Notes under the pieces: model-generated
What the model saw: only the letters and a program-made list of their open reading frames with translations
Database searches by the model: none
Told to the model about the DNA's origin: nothing
Shown here: positions 1 through 11,279 of the stretch, piece after piece
Layout: the number at the start of each line of letters is the position of its first letter
How positions within the stretch are numbered: position 1 is the first letter of the stretch
Made by a program: the position numbers and the translations under genes
Assembly (NCBI RefSeq): GCF_002355515.1
Contig: NZ_AP014809.1
Span: forward strand, 3,682,501 to 3,746,500
Direction: 5' to 3'
Source of the DNA: Methylorubrum populi
Lineage (GTDB): Bacteria; Pseudomonadota; Alphaproteobacteria; Rhizobiales; Beijerinckiaceae
Length of the DNA: 64,000 nucleotides

Positions 1-503
1 ACCCGCCGCAAGCGGGAGAGATCCTGCTCGACGGCGTGCCGGTGACACCGCAGACCCGCGACGCGTACCGCCAGCACTTCTCGGCGATCTTCTTCGACTA
101 CCACCTGTTCGACGAGCTGATCCCGACCGACGGCGCCGGCCCGGAGGCCGCCCGGCCGCTGCTGGAGCGGCTCGATCTCGCCCGGAAGGTCGAGATCGCC
201 GAGGGCCGCTTCTCCACCACCGATCTCTCGACCGGCCAGCGCAAGCGCCTCGCCCTGGTGCAGGCCGCCCTCGAAGGACGCCCGGTCCTCGTTCTGGACG
301 AGTGGGCGGCGGAGCAGGATCCGACCTTCCGGCGGCGGTTCTACGAGGAACTCCTGCCGGAGCTCCGCCGCGGAGGACGAACGCTCGTCGTCATCAGCCA
401 CGACGACCGCTACTTCGGCGCCGCCGACCGGGTGCTGCACTTGGCGGAAGGGCGGATCGCGGCGATCACGGAGAAGGCACCCGCGGCGGCCGAGCCGGTC
501 TGA
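1..503 (+). CDS. Cyclic-peptide-type ABC exporter, ATP-binding part (5' end outside window)
   Basis: This is the C-terminal part of an ABC ATPase; the reading frame is open to the window edge, so the start, any membrane domain and Walker A lie outside. About 166 residues remain. They contain the signature LSTGQRKRLAL, Walker B VLVLDEW, the D-loop region AAEQDPTFRR and the H-loop histidine in VVISHDDRYF. The DEWAAEQDPxFRRxFY block is typical of the PvdE/SyrD/YojI family of fused permease-ATPases that export cyclic peptides or peptide siderophores from the cytoplasm. Substrate cannot be read from this fragment. A shorter GTG at 36 is in frame but would remove conserved sequence, so it is not the start. 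Confidence 0.8.
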   Translation, partial: PPQAGEILLDGVPVTPQTRDAYRQHFSAIFFDYHLFDELIPTDGAGPEAARPLLERLDLARKVEIAEGRFSTTDLSTGQRKRLALVQAALEGRPVLVLDEWAAEQDPTFRRRFYEELLPELRRGGRTLVVISHDDRYFGAADRVLHLAEGRIAAITEKAPAAAEPV

Positions 504-526
504 CCGGACGGCGAAGCCGGTTGTTT
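503..526 (+). terminator. Possible terminator after the ABC gene
   Basis: A 5-bp stem (ACCGG 503-507, CCGGT 517-521) with a 9-nt loop is followed by TGTTT. It lies between the convergent ABC and parE genes. The stem is short, so this is a weak call. Confidence 0.3.
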
Positions 527-559
527 CCCGCTTCGCTCCGAAACCGTGGCCGTTGCGGA

Positions 560-2617
<2,058 letters not shown>

Positions 2618-2970
2618 GCGACGGCTCCTCGAATCGGGTCGGAGACGGGCTGCATGGCTCTTCATACCCTCGTTGTAACGGAACAAACAGGAAACAAAAA
2701 GTCTCCCGTCCGCTTCCGCCGGTCGCAGTACCACGGCGGCCGGTCGTGTTCGAAGCCCGGCCGGCGCAGGTCGGCCGGCACGGTCCTGGCCCAGTGATGC
2801 GGGCGGATGGTTAAGAGTGCCTCACGAAGCCGGCTCATGACTGCGAACCTGCGGCGGAAACGAGGCAGCGAAACGTTAAGGCGGCGCGGTCCAGAGTGGC
2901 GGAGGGAACAGAGGATGGTTTCCGGACGTTAACTCAACAAGGTCAGCTTGACCGTAAGGGAGCCACGCCG
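2618..2970. other. Divergent intergenic region parE / small membrane protein
   Basis: No supported gene. An AT-richer stretch near 2680-2712 (around TTTTTGTTTCCTG and GTTACAAC on the minus strand) is the likely parE promoter area, but no clean -35/-10 pair stands out. At 2940-2952 a short GGTCA/TGACC inverted repeat sits just before the ribosome-binding region of the small gene. Confidence 0.4.
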
Positions 2971-3162
2971 ATGACCCCCGCCGCAGCCCAAGCGCGTCAC
3001 CTCTCCCTCGTGCGCCTGGAGCAGGCGGCCGGACAAGCCTTCGGCTACGCGGACGAGCCGGATCCCGCCGTTTCCCGGTCGTCGATGCTGTTCTCGTCGT
3101 CGGGCTTCGCCATCGCCACCGTGGCGACGGCGCTTGCTGCCACCATCACCTATCTCGTCTGA
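2971..3162 (+). CDS. Small single-span membrane protein, unknown function
   Basis: 63 residues. The N-terminal two thirds are soluble (starts MTPAAAQARHLSLVR), and the C-terminal 27 residues (from SSMLFSSSGF to TITYLV) form one hydrophobic helix ending at the stop, as in a tail-anchored protein. ATG 2971 is preceded by TAAGGGAG about 8 bases upstream. A longer frame from 2896 exists but has no ribosome site. I do not recognise the family. It is not obviously in an operon: parE is divergent and the threonine aldolase is convergent. Confidence 0.55.
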   Translation: MTPAAAQARHLSLVRLEQAAGQAFGYADEPDPAVSRSSMLFSSSGFAIATVATALAATITYLV

Positions 3163-3186
3163 TCCTCTCGCCGGGCTGCGGAGCGG

Positions 3187-4227
3187 TCATGCCGCCGCGG
3201 GCATCGCGCAGAGACGGATGTCCCGCGCCAGCGCATCGACCCGCGCCGGATCCGAATCCCAGGCGAACATGAAGCGGGACGCCCCGCCGATGAAGCCGTA
3301 GAACTGCCAGCCGCGGGCGCGCAGTCGCTCCTGGACCGACGCCGGCAGGTTCAGGAACACGCCGTTGGCTTCAACGGGCGCGGCGAGCGACACACCCGGA
3401 ACATCCGCAATTCCTTGCACGAGGCGCCGGGCACAGTCGTTGGCGTGGCGGGCGTTGCTGAGCCAAGCCCCGCTCTCCAGCATGCCGACCCAGGGGGCCG
3501 AGAGGTAGCGCATCTTCGAGGCGAGCTGCCCAGCCTGCTTGCAGCGATAATCGAAATCCTCGGCGAGCCGGCGGTCGAAGAAGATCACCGCCTCGCCCAC
3601 CGCCATGCCGTTCTTCGTACCGCCGAAGCAGAGCACATCGACGCCGGCCTTCCAGGTCAACGCAGCGGGTGACACTTCGAGTGAGGCGCAGGCATTGGCG
3701 AAGCGGGCGCCGTCCATGTGCAGGCGCAGGCACGCCGCGCGGCAGGTCGCGGAAATCGCAGCAATTTCGTCCGGCGTGTAGACCCGCCCCGTCTCGGTCG
3801 CCTGGGTCAGGGTCACCGCCCGCGGCTTCGGGAAATGGATGTCGCTGCGCTTGCCCGCGATCATCCGCACGGTGTCGGGGGTGAGCTTGCCGTCCTCGGT
3901 CGCGGCGGTGAGCAGCTTCGAGCCGTTGGAGAAGAATTCCGGCGCGCCACACTCGTCGGTCTCGACATGAGCCGAATCGGCGCAGATCACGCTGTGGTAG
4001 GATTGGCAGAGCGAGGCCAGGGCCAGCGAGTTGGCCGCCGTGCCGTTGAAGACGAAGAACACCTCGCAATCGGTCTCGAACAAACGGCGGAAACCGTCGG
4101 CGGCGGCCTGAGTCCAGGAATCGGCGCCGTAGGCCGGGGCGTGGCTGGCATTGGCCGCCTGCATCGCCTCGAAGGCCTCCGGGCAGATCCCGGCATAGTT
4201 GTCGCTGGCGAATTGCTGCTCGGCCAC
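3187..4227 (-). CDS. ltaE: Low-specificity L-threonine aldolase
   Basis: PLP-dependent fold-type I lyase cleaving L-threonine/allo-threonine to glycine and acetaldehyde. About 346 residues, normal for the family. Visible landmarks are FASDNYAG near the N-terminus, the NGTAANSLAL phosphate-binding region, ETGRVYTPDEI, LHMDGARFANA, and the PLP lysine in CFGGTKNGMAVGEA. The start is set at GTG 4227 because GGAG lies 6 bases upstream and because the upstream in-frame GTG at 4281 falls inside a strong hairpin that looks like the terminator of the ABC gene before it. Glycine production fits a serine-cycle organism, but that link is inference. Confidence 0.88.
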   Translation of the reverse strand: MAEQQFASDNYAGICPEAFEAMQAANASHAPAYGADSWTQAAADGFRRLFETDCEVFFVFNGTAANSLALASLCQSYHSVICADSAHVETDECGAPEFFSNGSKLLTAATEDGKLTPDTVRMIAGKRSDIHFPKPRAVTLTQATETGRVYTPDEIAAISATCRAACLRLHMDGARFANACASLEVSPAALTWKAGVDVLCFGGTKNGMAVGEAVIFFDRRLAEDFDYRCKQAGQLASKMRYLSAPWVGMLESGAWLSNARHANDCARRLVQGIADVPGVSLAAPVEANGVFLNLPASVQERLRARGWQFYGFIGGASRFMFAWDSDPARVDALARDIRLCAMPAAA

Positions 4228-4261
4228 GGTGGGCTCCGGCTCTGATTTCGTGAAATGCGAA

Positions 4262-4291
4262 AGGCCGGACGGTGAATGCACCGCCCGGCCT
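4262..4291 (-). terminator. Terminator between ABC exporter and ltaE
   Basis: A 13-bp stem with one mismatch (4262-4274 against 4279-4291) and a 4-base loop is followed on the minus strand by TTTCGCATTT. It lies 77 bases after the ABC stop codon and ends about 35 bases before the ltaE start. It argues that ltaE has its own promoter or depends on readthrough. Confidence 0.65.
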
Positions 4292-4367
4292 CACGATGGG
4301 ATTGTCTCTCCGCCGGGCGGTCTTCGCACCCCGCCCCGCCGATTCGGCCGACGGACGGCCCCGTCTG

Positions 4368-6134
<1,767 letters not shown>

Positions 6135-6339
6135 CGCGATCGTCAGTCCCGATTCGATCAGACCCGCTGGGCGCCGATTGTGGCTGGAGGGCGCACGAAC
6201 CGCCCTAAAACCGCAACGCGAAGCGTCGCCTTATGTTTCAAGCGCGCGCAGCTTTACGCCGTGTAGCGGAGCGAAGCTGAACCGGACTTGAGCGGATGTG
6301 CGGCGCGGGAACGATTCCAACCGCGTCGGCCCTCGCAGG

Positions 6340-7701
6340 TCAAGACGGCTCGCGCGCGTCGTCCTCGTCCCGGCGCCGCGTTTCCGGCATGATCAGCAGC
6401 ACCAGCGCCAACCCGACGGCGCCGACGACGGCGAGACCCATGAACGCCGTCTGGCTTCCGAGCTCGTCCGCCATGAAACCCGCCAGCGCCGTCGAGAGCG
6501 CGGCACCGATGCCCATGCCGGTGCCGACCGCGCCGAGGGCGGTGTTGAACCGTCCCGTGCCGCGGGTGACGTCGGACACGATCAGCGGAACCATGACGCC
6601 GAGAACGGAGGCCGAGATGCCGTCGAAGACCTGGATCGCGACCATCCAGTAGGGGTCGCTGACGAAGGCGAAGAGCAGGCCGCGCACGGGCAGCGCCGCG
6701 AAGCCGATCACGAGGAGCGGCTTGCGTCCCCAGCTCTGGGCGAGGCGCCCGACGAACGGGGCGGTGAGGGCGAGAACCGCCTGAGGGACCATGATGCAGG
6801 CGGCCACCAGCGCCGTCGCGGTCTCGCTGGCGCGCAAGGTCATGACGCTGCCGACCAGCGGCAGCATCGCGGCGTTGGCGAGGAAGAACAGCACCATGCA
6901 GGCGGCGAAGCACAGCAGCGCCCGGTTCTTCAGGAGTACCGCAACGCCGCCGGCCTCGCGCGGCTCCGGCTCGCGGAGCGCCGGCCGGGGCCTGCCCGTC
7001 TCCGCGGCGCGTCCCGACGGAATGAACGACAGGGACACCAGCGCCGGGATTACCAGCAGGCCGGCGAGATAGAACACCGCGTTGTTCGAGAGATAATAGC
7101 CGATCGCGCCCATGCCGGCGGCGCCGAGCGCGTTGCCGATCGCCGAGAAGCTCGCGTTGCGGCCCAGCCGCTCGCCGGCCCGGGCGTGGCCGACGAGGCC
7201 GATGGAGATCGCGGCGATCGCCGGCGTCAGCACGCAGCTCGCCGCCGAGTGGATCGCCATGGCCAGCATGACGACAAGGTAGGTGGGAAGCGCGGCGAGC
7301 ATCACCGCGCTCGCCCCGACCCAGAAGGCCGAGAAGCCGGCGGCGAAGCGCTTCGAGCGCGAGGCATCGACGAAGGCGCCGCCGGGCATCTGCCCGAGCA
7401 GGCTGACGAGGCTGCCGACGGTCAGGGCGAGGCCGATATCCGACTGCGTCCACTTCTGCTGGGTGAAGTAGACGGCGAGGAACGGGCCGAACCCGGTCTG
7501 CAGGTTGGCGATGAAGAAGGTGAAGGCGTCGAGGCCGTAGGTCGCGCGGCGCGACGGCTCGGCCGGGCCGAGCGCGGGCTCGCCCGCGCGGCCCGCGCGG
7601 CGGACCGGGCGGGCGCCGCCCCGCTCGCGGTTGTCGCTGCGATGCGTGTCGCGCTCGCGCGCCGGATACGCCCGCCGTTCCGTCACCGGGAATGCCGTCA
7701 T
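6340..7701 (-). CDS. MFS transporter, coupled to the PRC-barrel gene
   Basis: 453 residues with a basic N-terminal tail of about 50 residues (MTAFPVTERRAYPARERD) and about 12 membrane helices starting at YGLDAFTFFIANLQTG. The SLLGQMPGGAFVDASRSKRF segment matches the MFS loop 2-3 signature. ATG 7699-7701 overlaps the TGA stop (7698-7700) of the upstream PRC-barrel gene as ATGA, so translation is probably coupled. A longer open frame to 7944 merely overlaps the PRC gene. It belongs to the 12-helix drug/proton antiporter-like MFS proteins; the substrate is unknown. Confidence 0.83.
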   Translation of the reverse strand: MTAFPVTERRAYPARERDTHRSDNRERGGARPVRRAGRAGEPALGPAEPSRRATYGLDAFTFFIANLQTGFGPFLAVYFTQQKWTQSDIGLALTVGSLVSLLGQMPGGAFVDASRSKRFAAGFSAFWVGASAVMLAALPTYLVVMLAMAIHSAASCVLTPAIAAISIGLVGHARAGERLGRNASFSAIGNALGAAGMGAIGYYLSNNAVFYLAGLLVIPALVSLSFIPSGRAAETGRPRPALREPEPREAGGVAVLLKNRALLCFAACMVLFFLANAAMLPLVGSVMTLRASETATALVAACIMVPQAVLALTAPFVGRLAQSWGRKPLLVIGFAALPVRGLLFAFVSDPYWMVAIQVFDGISASVLGVMVPLIVSDVTRGTGRFNTALGAVGTGMGIGAALSTALAGFMADELGSQTAFMGLAVVGAVGLALVLLIMPETRRRDEDDAREPS

Positions 7702-8330
7702 TTGTCCGGCGTCTTCTCCTGCGGCCGGTCGGGGGCCTTGTCGGACGGGGCGGCGGCAGCCTTCTCGGCCGCGGCGGAGGCGTCGCCCTCCGCCGGCTGG
7801 ACGGCGGCACCGGGACTCGTGGCGCCGAGCACGACGATCGGCTCGCCGGCCTTGTATTCGGGCGAGACCCGGACCTGATTGCGGTTGAGCTGCAGCGTGA
7901 GCCGGCCGACCTTTCCTTCGGTGGTGAACTTCAGGACCCGCCAATCCACGGCAATCTTGCGCGAACCGACGCCGAGGAAGCCGCCGAAGTCGATCACCGC
8001 CGCGCGGGGCCGTCCGTCGCGGTCGATGATCACGTCGATGATGCGGCCGAGGTCGTCACCGTTCATCGCGCGCACGCTCTTGCCGAGCAGGCTCTCGTAA
8101 TCCTGGGTATCGAGCACCACCGCCGGGGTGCCGCCACCCTGGGACGGCGCCACGCCACCATTGGCGGGAACCGCGGGCGCAGCCGGCACCGCGGTCGGGG
8201 GAGCCGCGGCGGGCGGCGAGGCCGGCGGCGAGGCCTCGCCGGAAGCGCCCGAGGAGCCGTCGGCCGCCATGGCCGCCGTAGCGAGGAGGACGATCGCCGG
8301 TGTCACGATCGGCCGGATCAGTCTGCGCAC
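7698..8330 (-). CDS. Secreted PRC-barrel domain protein
   Basis: 210 residues. An N-terminal signal peptide (MRRLIRPIVTPAIVLLATAAMA) is followed by a Ser/Ala/Pro-rich linker to about residue 70, a PRC barrel (YESLLGKSV, DLGRIIDVIIDRDGRPRAAV, DFGGFLGVGSRKI, VDWRVL), and a low-complexity Ala/Pro/Lys tail. PRC barrels occur in RimM, photosynthetic reaction centre H subunit and many periplasmic proteins of rhizobia with no known role. The stop overlaps the MFS start. A second PRC protein with the same FGGFLG motif is encoded at 9176-9616. Confidence 0.8.
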   Translation of the reverse strand: MRRLIRPIVTPAIVLLATAAMAADGSSGASGEASPPASPPAAAPPTAVPAAPAVPANGGVAPSQGGGTPAVVLDTQDYESLLGKSVRAMNGDDLGRIIDVIIDRDGRPRAAVIDFGGFLGVGSRKIAVDWRVLKFTTEGKVGRLTLQLNRNQVRVSPEYKAGEPIVVLGATSPGAAVQPAEGDASAAAEKAAAAPSDKAPDRPQEKTPDK

Positions 8331-8750
8331 CCCTATACCTCTCGACAGTCTGCTGAACCCGCATGCCGGCTGCCACGAGCCGGCCGCTCACCGGACGGTA
8401 TGGGGCGGGCGGACGGGTCGTCCATGCCCGGCAACCGCGGCGAAGTTGTGGATGGCCCAGTCGATCGAACCGGTCCATCGACCCGACCGCTTCGAACCGA
8501 CCGGTCCGATCGTGATCGAGGCCCGGCATATCGCAGCGCCGAGCAACGTCGATGCCAGTCCACCGTAACCCATCGGACAGGCACGGCCACCGTCTGGTTT
8601 TCGCCCAAACCCTGCCTTAGACGGATGCAGGAGATCTTAACGTTGCCGAGCCTCGGCCGTGCTCTCGACCACGCTCCCGGCCGGACCTTGTCCGAGCCGG
8701 AGCCTGCCGAGGCTACAGCGGGGATCGGCTGGTACGAGGACAGGACACCC
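8331..8750. other. Divergent intergenic region PRC-barrel / lipoprotein
   Basis: 420 bases without a supported gene; open frames here have no ribosome site and shadow one another. The stretch 8460-8520 carries repeated ACCGGTCC followed closely by ATCG (two copies), giving weak dyads. No clear -35/-10 pair was found. It probably carries promoters for both flanking genes. Confidence 0.35.
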
Positions 8751-9125
8751 ATGCGACACCCGTCGAGACTTTGCGCCGCGGCGCTTCTCGCCGCGAGCCT
8801 CGGCGGCTGCCAGGCGCTCGGCGGCGGCGGCGGCGTCATGCCGGAGACCGATATCGGCCCCCCGCCCTCCGCCCGCGGCACTCTGCCGGGCCGCCCCCTG
8901 CGCAGCGCGCAGACCGATGACGACGGTCGCCCGGTCGCGGCCATGCCGACCCGCTCCCTCGAACTGCCGAAGAACATCCGCGGCCAGACCCGCACCGCCG
9001 ACGAAGGCCCGCGCCGGATCCGCCGCGAGGAGATCGACGGCGAGCCGACGACGCGGACCAGTTCCGGCGGCCTCGCGCCCCAGATGGGATCGGGCGGCAG
9101 CGTCGGGCTCGGCGGCAAGTTCTGA
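8751..9125 (+). CDS. Small lipoprotein, unknown function
   Basis: 124 residues starting MRHPSRLCAAALLAAS with a lipobox LGGC, so processing by signal peptidase II at Cys20 is expected. The mature part is short, Pro/Gly/Arg-rich and lacks recognisable domains (LPGRPLRS, LELPKNIRGQTR, GLGGKF at the end), suggesting a disordered periplasmic or outer-membrane-attached protein. ATG 8751 follows a GAGGACAGGAC stretch. The reading frame is open far upstream but only from here does it resemble a protein. It stands alone between two minus-strand PRC-barrel genes. Confidence 0.65.
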   Translation: MRHPSRLCAAALLAASLGGCQALGGGGGVMPETDIGPPPSARGTLPGRPLRSAQTDDDGRPVAAMPTRSLELPKNIRGQTRTADEGPRRIRREEIDGEPTTRTSSGGLAPQMGSGGSVGLGGKF

Positions 9126-9175
9126 GGCGCGCCGCCCGCGGATCGGGCGGCTCGAACGGGCAGGGCATCGACGGC

Positions 9176-9616
9176 TCAGGCCGTCGGCGCCTTCCGCCCA
9201 CCCCAGTGGTCGTTCAGGCGCCCGCCGTAATCCGGATCGGAGAAGGGGTCCTCCCCGGGTCCGTGCGTCGGTGCACCCTCGAGATCGGCGGGATCGATAT
9301 CGACCACGTATCCGCCGAGTTCCACCGAATAGGTCAGCGCGTTCCACGGCAGCGGATGGTAGGTCTCGCCGAAACCGAGAAATCCGCCGAAGGACAGCAC
9401 CGCGTAGGCGACCTGCCCCGATACCTTGTCGACCATGAAGTTGTGGACGCTGCCGAGGTGGCGACCGGTCCCGTCGTAAACCGGCGTGCCCTCGACCTTG
9501 TCCGAGGCGATCAGCCGGGGGGTCTCGTCGGTCGCCACACCCTCACCGGATGCGGGATCCAGTTCGAGCGTTCCCGGCTTTCGATAGGCCCGCTCCTCGG
9601 GCAGATCCGTCGGCAT
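9176..9616 (-). CDS. Cytosolic PRC-barrel domain protein
   Basis: 146 residues, no signal peptide. The PRC barrel runs from about residue 35 (PRLIASDKVEGTPVYDGTGRHLGSV) to 110, with VSGQVAYAVLSFGGFLGFGETYHPLPW as its core, followed by an acidic C-terminus. ATG 9616 has GGAG upstream within about 14 bases; the frame continues to 9775 but that part has arginine-rich shadow composition. Close relatives are the stand-alone PRC proteins common in Methylobacterium and Bradyrhizobium genomes, with no assigned role. The SFGGFLG block is shared with the secreted protein at 7698-8330. Confidence 0.75.
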   Translation of the reverse strand: MPTDLPEERAYRKPGTLELDPASGEGVATDETPRLIASDKVEGTPVYDGTGRHLGSVHNFMVDKVSGQVAYAVLSFGGFLGFGETYHPLPWNALTYSVELGGYVVDIDPADLEGAPTHGPGEDPFSDPDYGGRLNDHWGGRKAPTA

Positions 9617-9972
9617 CCAAGTCTCCGAAATCTCCAGGCCAGCCCTGAACCGCTCCCAACGGGCTCGCGATCCAGGGTGTTGCTTGAATGCGGTGTGGCT
9701 GGCGCGGTTCCCCCCGCGGACCCGGCGAGAGCGGCGTGGCGCCCGACGATCGCCCCTCGGACCCGGCCCGACCATCGCAAAAAATCCCTCGGGTGGCGGA
9801 TTGGGCTGCGGAAAGGTCCGCTGATCTGTGGATGGACGGCGCAGCGGTGCCGTTCTCCACTTGGAACGGGCGCGGCACCGCTTAGTTGTTGCTCCCTAGT
9901 GCCCCCATGCCCTCGTGGATCTCCCTCGGGGTCGGGTCACGAATCTGCCGGTCCGCAGGACGGAGGGAAACC
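9617..9972. other. Divergent intergenic region PRC-barrel / SWIB with leader hairpin
   Basis: 356 bases with no supported gene. It contains the strong hairpin annotated at 9843-9882 and, just before the SWIB gene, a clean ribosome site GGAGGGAAA. An open frame from 9886 is in frame with SWIB but has no ribosome site. Confidence 0.4.
9843..9882 (+). promoter_or_regulatory. Hairpin in front of the SWIB gene (terminator-like or leader element)
   Basis: Perfect 10-bp arms (AGCGGTGCCG 9843-9852, CGGCACCGCT 9873-9882) enclose a 20-nt region that itself contains GTTC/GAAC. The 3' arm is followed by TAGTTGTTG. It ends 90 bases before the SWIB start. It could be a leader attenuator or the end of a small RNA starting in the 9.65-9.84 kb interval; sequence alone does not decide. 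Confidence 0.45.
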
Positions 9973-10305
9973 ATGGCTACCAAGACGACGGAGAAGAAGG
10001 CGGCTGCGCCCAAGAGTGCCCCGAAGAAGGAGACCGCCACCAAGGCTGCCTCCGGCACCAAGCCCAACGCGCTTCAGCAGCCCCTGAAGCCGTCTCCCGA
10101 ACTCGCCGCCATCGTCGGCGACAAGCCCCTGCCGCGCGGCGAGGTCGTCAGCAAGGTGTGGGAGCACATCAAGAAGCACAACCTCCAGAACCCGGAGAAC
10201 AAGCGCGAGATCGTCGCCGACGACAAGCTCAAGAAGATCTTCGGCAAGGACAAGTGCTCGATGTTCGAGATGAACAAGCATCTCGCCGCGCACCTGAAGT
10301 CCTGA
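9973..10305 (+). CDS. SWIB/MDM2-domain protein with basic tail
   Basis: 110 residues. The first ~38 are a Lys/Ala/Thr-rich tail (MATKTTEKKAAAPKSAPKKE) like a histone H1 tail; residues ~45-108 form a SWIB domain (LQQPLKPSPELAAIVG, VVSKVWEHIKKHNLQNPENKREI, DDKLKKIFGKD, SMFEMNKHLAAHL). SWIB domains are best known from eukaryotic SWI/SNF complexes and chlamydial topoisomerase fusions; stand-alone bacterial versions are thought to act on DNA or chromatin, without proven function. ATG 9973 is preceded by GGAGGGAAA. The longer frame from 9886 lacks a ribosome site. It is flanked by a leader hairpin and a convergent terminator. Confidence 0.88.
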   Translation: MATKTTEKKAAAPKSAPKKETATKAASGTKPNALQQPLKPSPELAAIVGDKPLPRGEVVSKVWEHIKKHNLQNPENKREIVADDKLKKIFGKDKCSMFEMNKHLAAHLKS

Positions 10306-10338
10306 TTTCGGAGAACCGTTCGCGGGCCGTCCCTCGGA

Positions 10339-10366
10339 GTACGGAGCCGGTTAGACCGGTCCGTAC
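10339..10366. terminator. Bidirectional terminator-like hairpin between SWIB and SDR
   Basis: A 12-bp stem with one bulged G (10339-10351 against 10355-10366) and a TAG loop lies between two convergent genes. There is no T tract on either side, so it may act as a barrier or RNA 3'-end stabiliser rather than a classical intrinsic terminator. Confidence 0.5.
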
Positions 10367-10393
10367 GTCCGGCGGGCTCGGGCGCGATGGGTC

Positions 10394-11185
10394 TCAGGCG
10401 ATGCTGCGCAGCACGCCGCCATCGACCCGCAGGGCCGCCCCGGTGGTGGCGCTCGCGGCGGGCGTGCAGAGATAGGCCACCATGTTGGCCACCTCTTCCG
10501 GCTGGGCCAGACGCTTGAGGAGGGAGGTGGGCCGGTTCTCGGCGATGAAGGCACGGCCCTTGGCCTCCAGGTCGCCGTCCCCTGCACCCATCGATTCCAG
10601 AAAATCCGCCACGCCCTCGGTCATGGTCGGACCGGGCAGGACGCTGTTGACCGTGACGCCGCTGCCGCCCACCGTCTCCGCCAGCCCGCGGGAGACGGCG
10701 AGCTGCGCCGTCTTCGTCATCCCGTAATGGACCATCTCCGGCGGGATATTGATCCCGGATTCGCTGGCGATGAAGACGATCCGGCCCCAGCCGCGCTCGA
10801 CCATGCCGGGGCCGTAGGCGCGCGCGAGGCGGATGCCGCTCATCACGTTCATCTCGAAGAAGTGGCGCCATTCGGCATCCGCGATCTCGAAGAACGGCTT
10901 CGGCTCGAAGATGCCGGCGTTGTTGACGAGGATGTCGACCCTCGGCAGGGCGGCGACGAGTTCGGCCGCGCCCTCCTCGGTGCCGACGTCGCCGATGCCG
11001 GCGATGAACTCGCCGCCGGGCACTTCGCCGCGCAGACGGGCGATCGCCGCGTCCACCCGCTCGGCGGTGCGGCCGTTGACGGCGACATAGGCGCCGAGCC
11101 GGCCGAGTTCGCGGGCCACCGCGTAGCCGATGCCGCCTGTCGAGCCGGTGACGAGGGCGCTGCGTCCCTTCAGATCGATGTCCAT
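10394..11185 (-). CDS. SDR-family oxidoreductase
   Basis: 263-residue classical short-chain dehydrogenase/reductase. The NAD(P) motif is TGSTGGIG near the N-terminus, followed by NNAG, the catalytic Ser in ASESG, YxxxK as YGMTK, and PGP. ATG 11185 has GGAGG 6 bases upstream; the upstream frame to 11227 is ignored. The R in VNGRTAER after beta-strand 2 favours NADP(H). The substrate is unknown; SDRs of this shape are often annotated as 3-oxoacyl-ACP reductase-like. It lies 94 bases after the start of the divergently ordered MFS gene's stop, both on the minus strand. Confidence 0.85.
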   Translation of the reverse strand: MDIDLKGRSALVTGSTGGIGYAVARELGRLGAYVAVNGRTAERVDAAIARLRGEVPGGEFIAGIGDVGTEEGAAELVAALPRVDILVNNAGIFEPKPFFEIADAEWRHFFEMNVMSGIRLARAYGPGMVERGWGRIVFIASESGINIPPEMVHYGMTKTAQLAVSRGLAETVGGSGVTVNSVLPGPTMTEGVADFLESMGAGDGDLEAKGRAFIAENRPTSLLKRLAQPEEVANMVAYLCTPAASATTGAALRVDGGVLRSIA

Positions 11186-11279
11186 CCTCCACCTCCGCCC
11201 GCCGCGATCCTCCGTATCGAGGAACAACGCGCGACCGGCGGGATGGGTGCTCGGCCCTGCAACCGCCAGCGGTCGGCGC

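Noticed and set aside
8460..8525. Repeated ACCGGTCC motifs as an operator array
   Set aside because: Only two imperfect copies with no regular spacing; similar words are frequent in GC-rich DNA.
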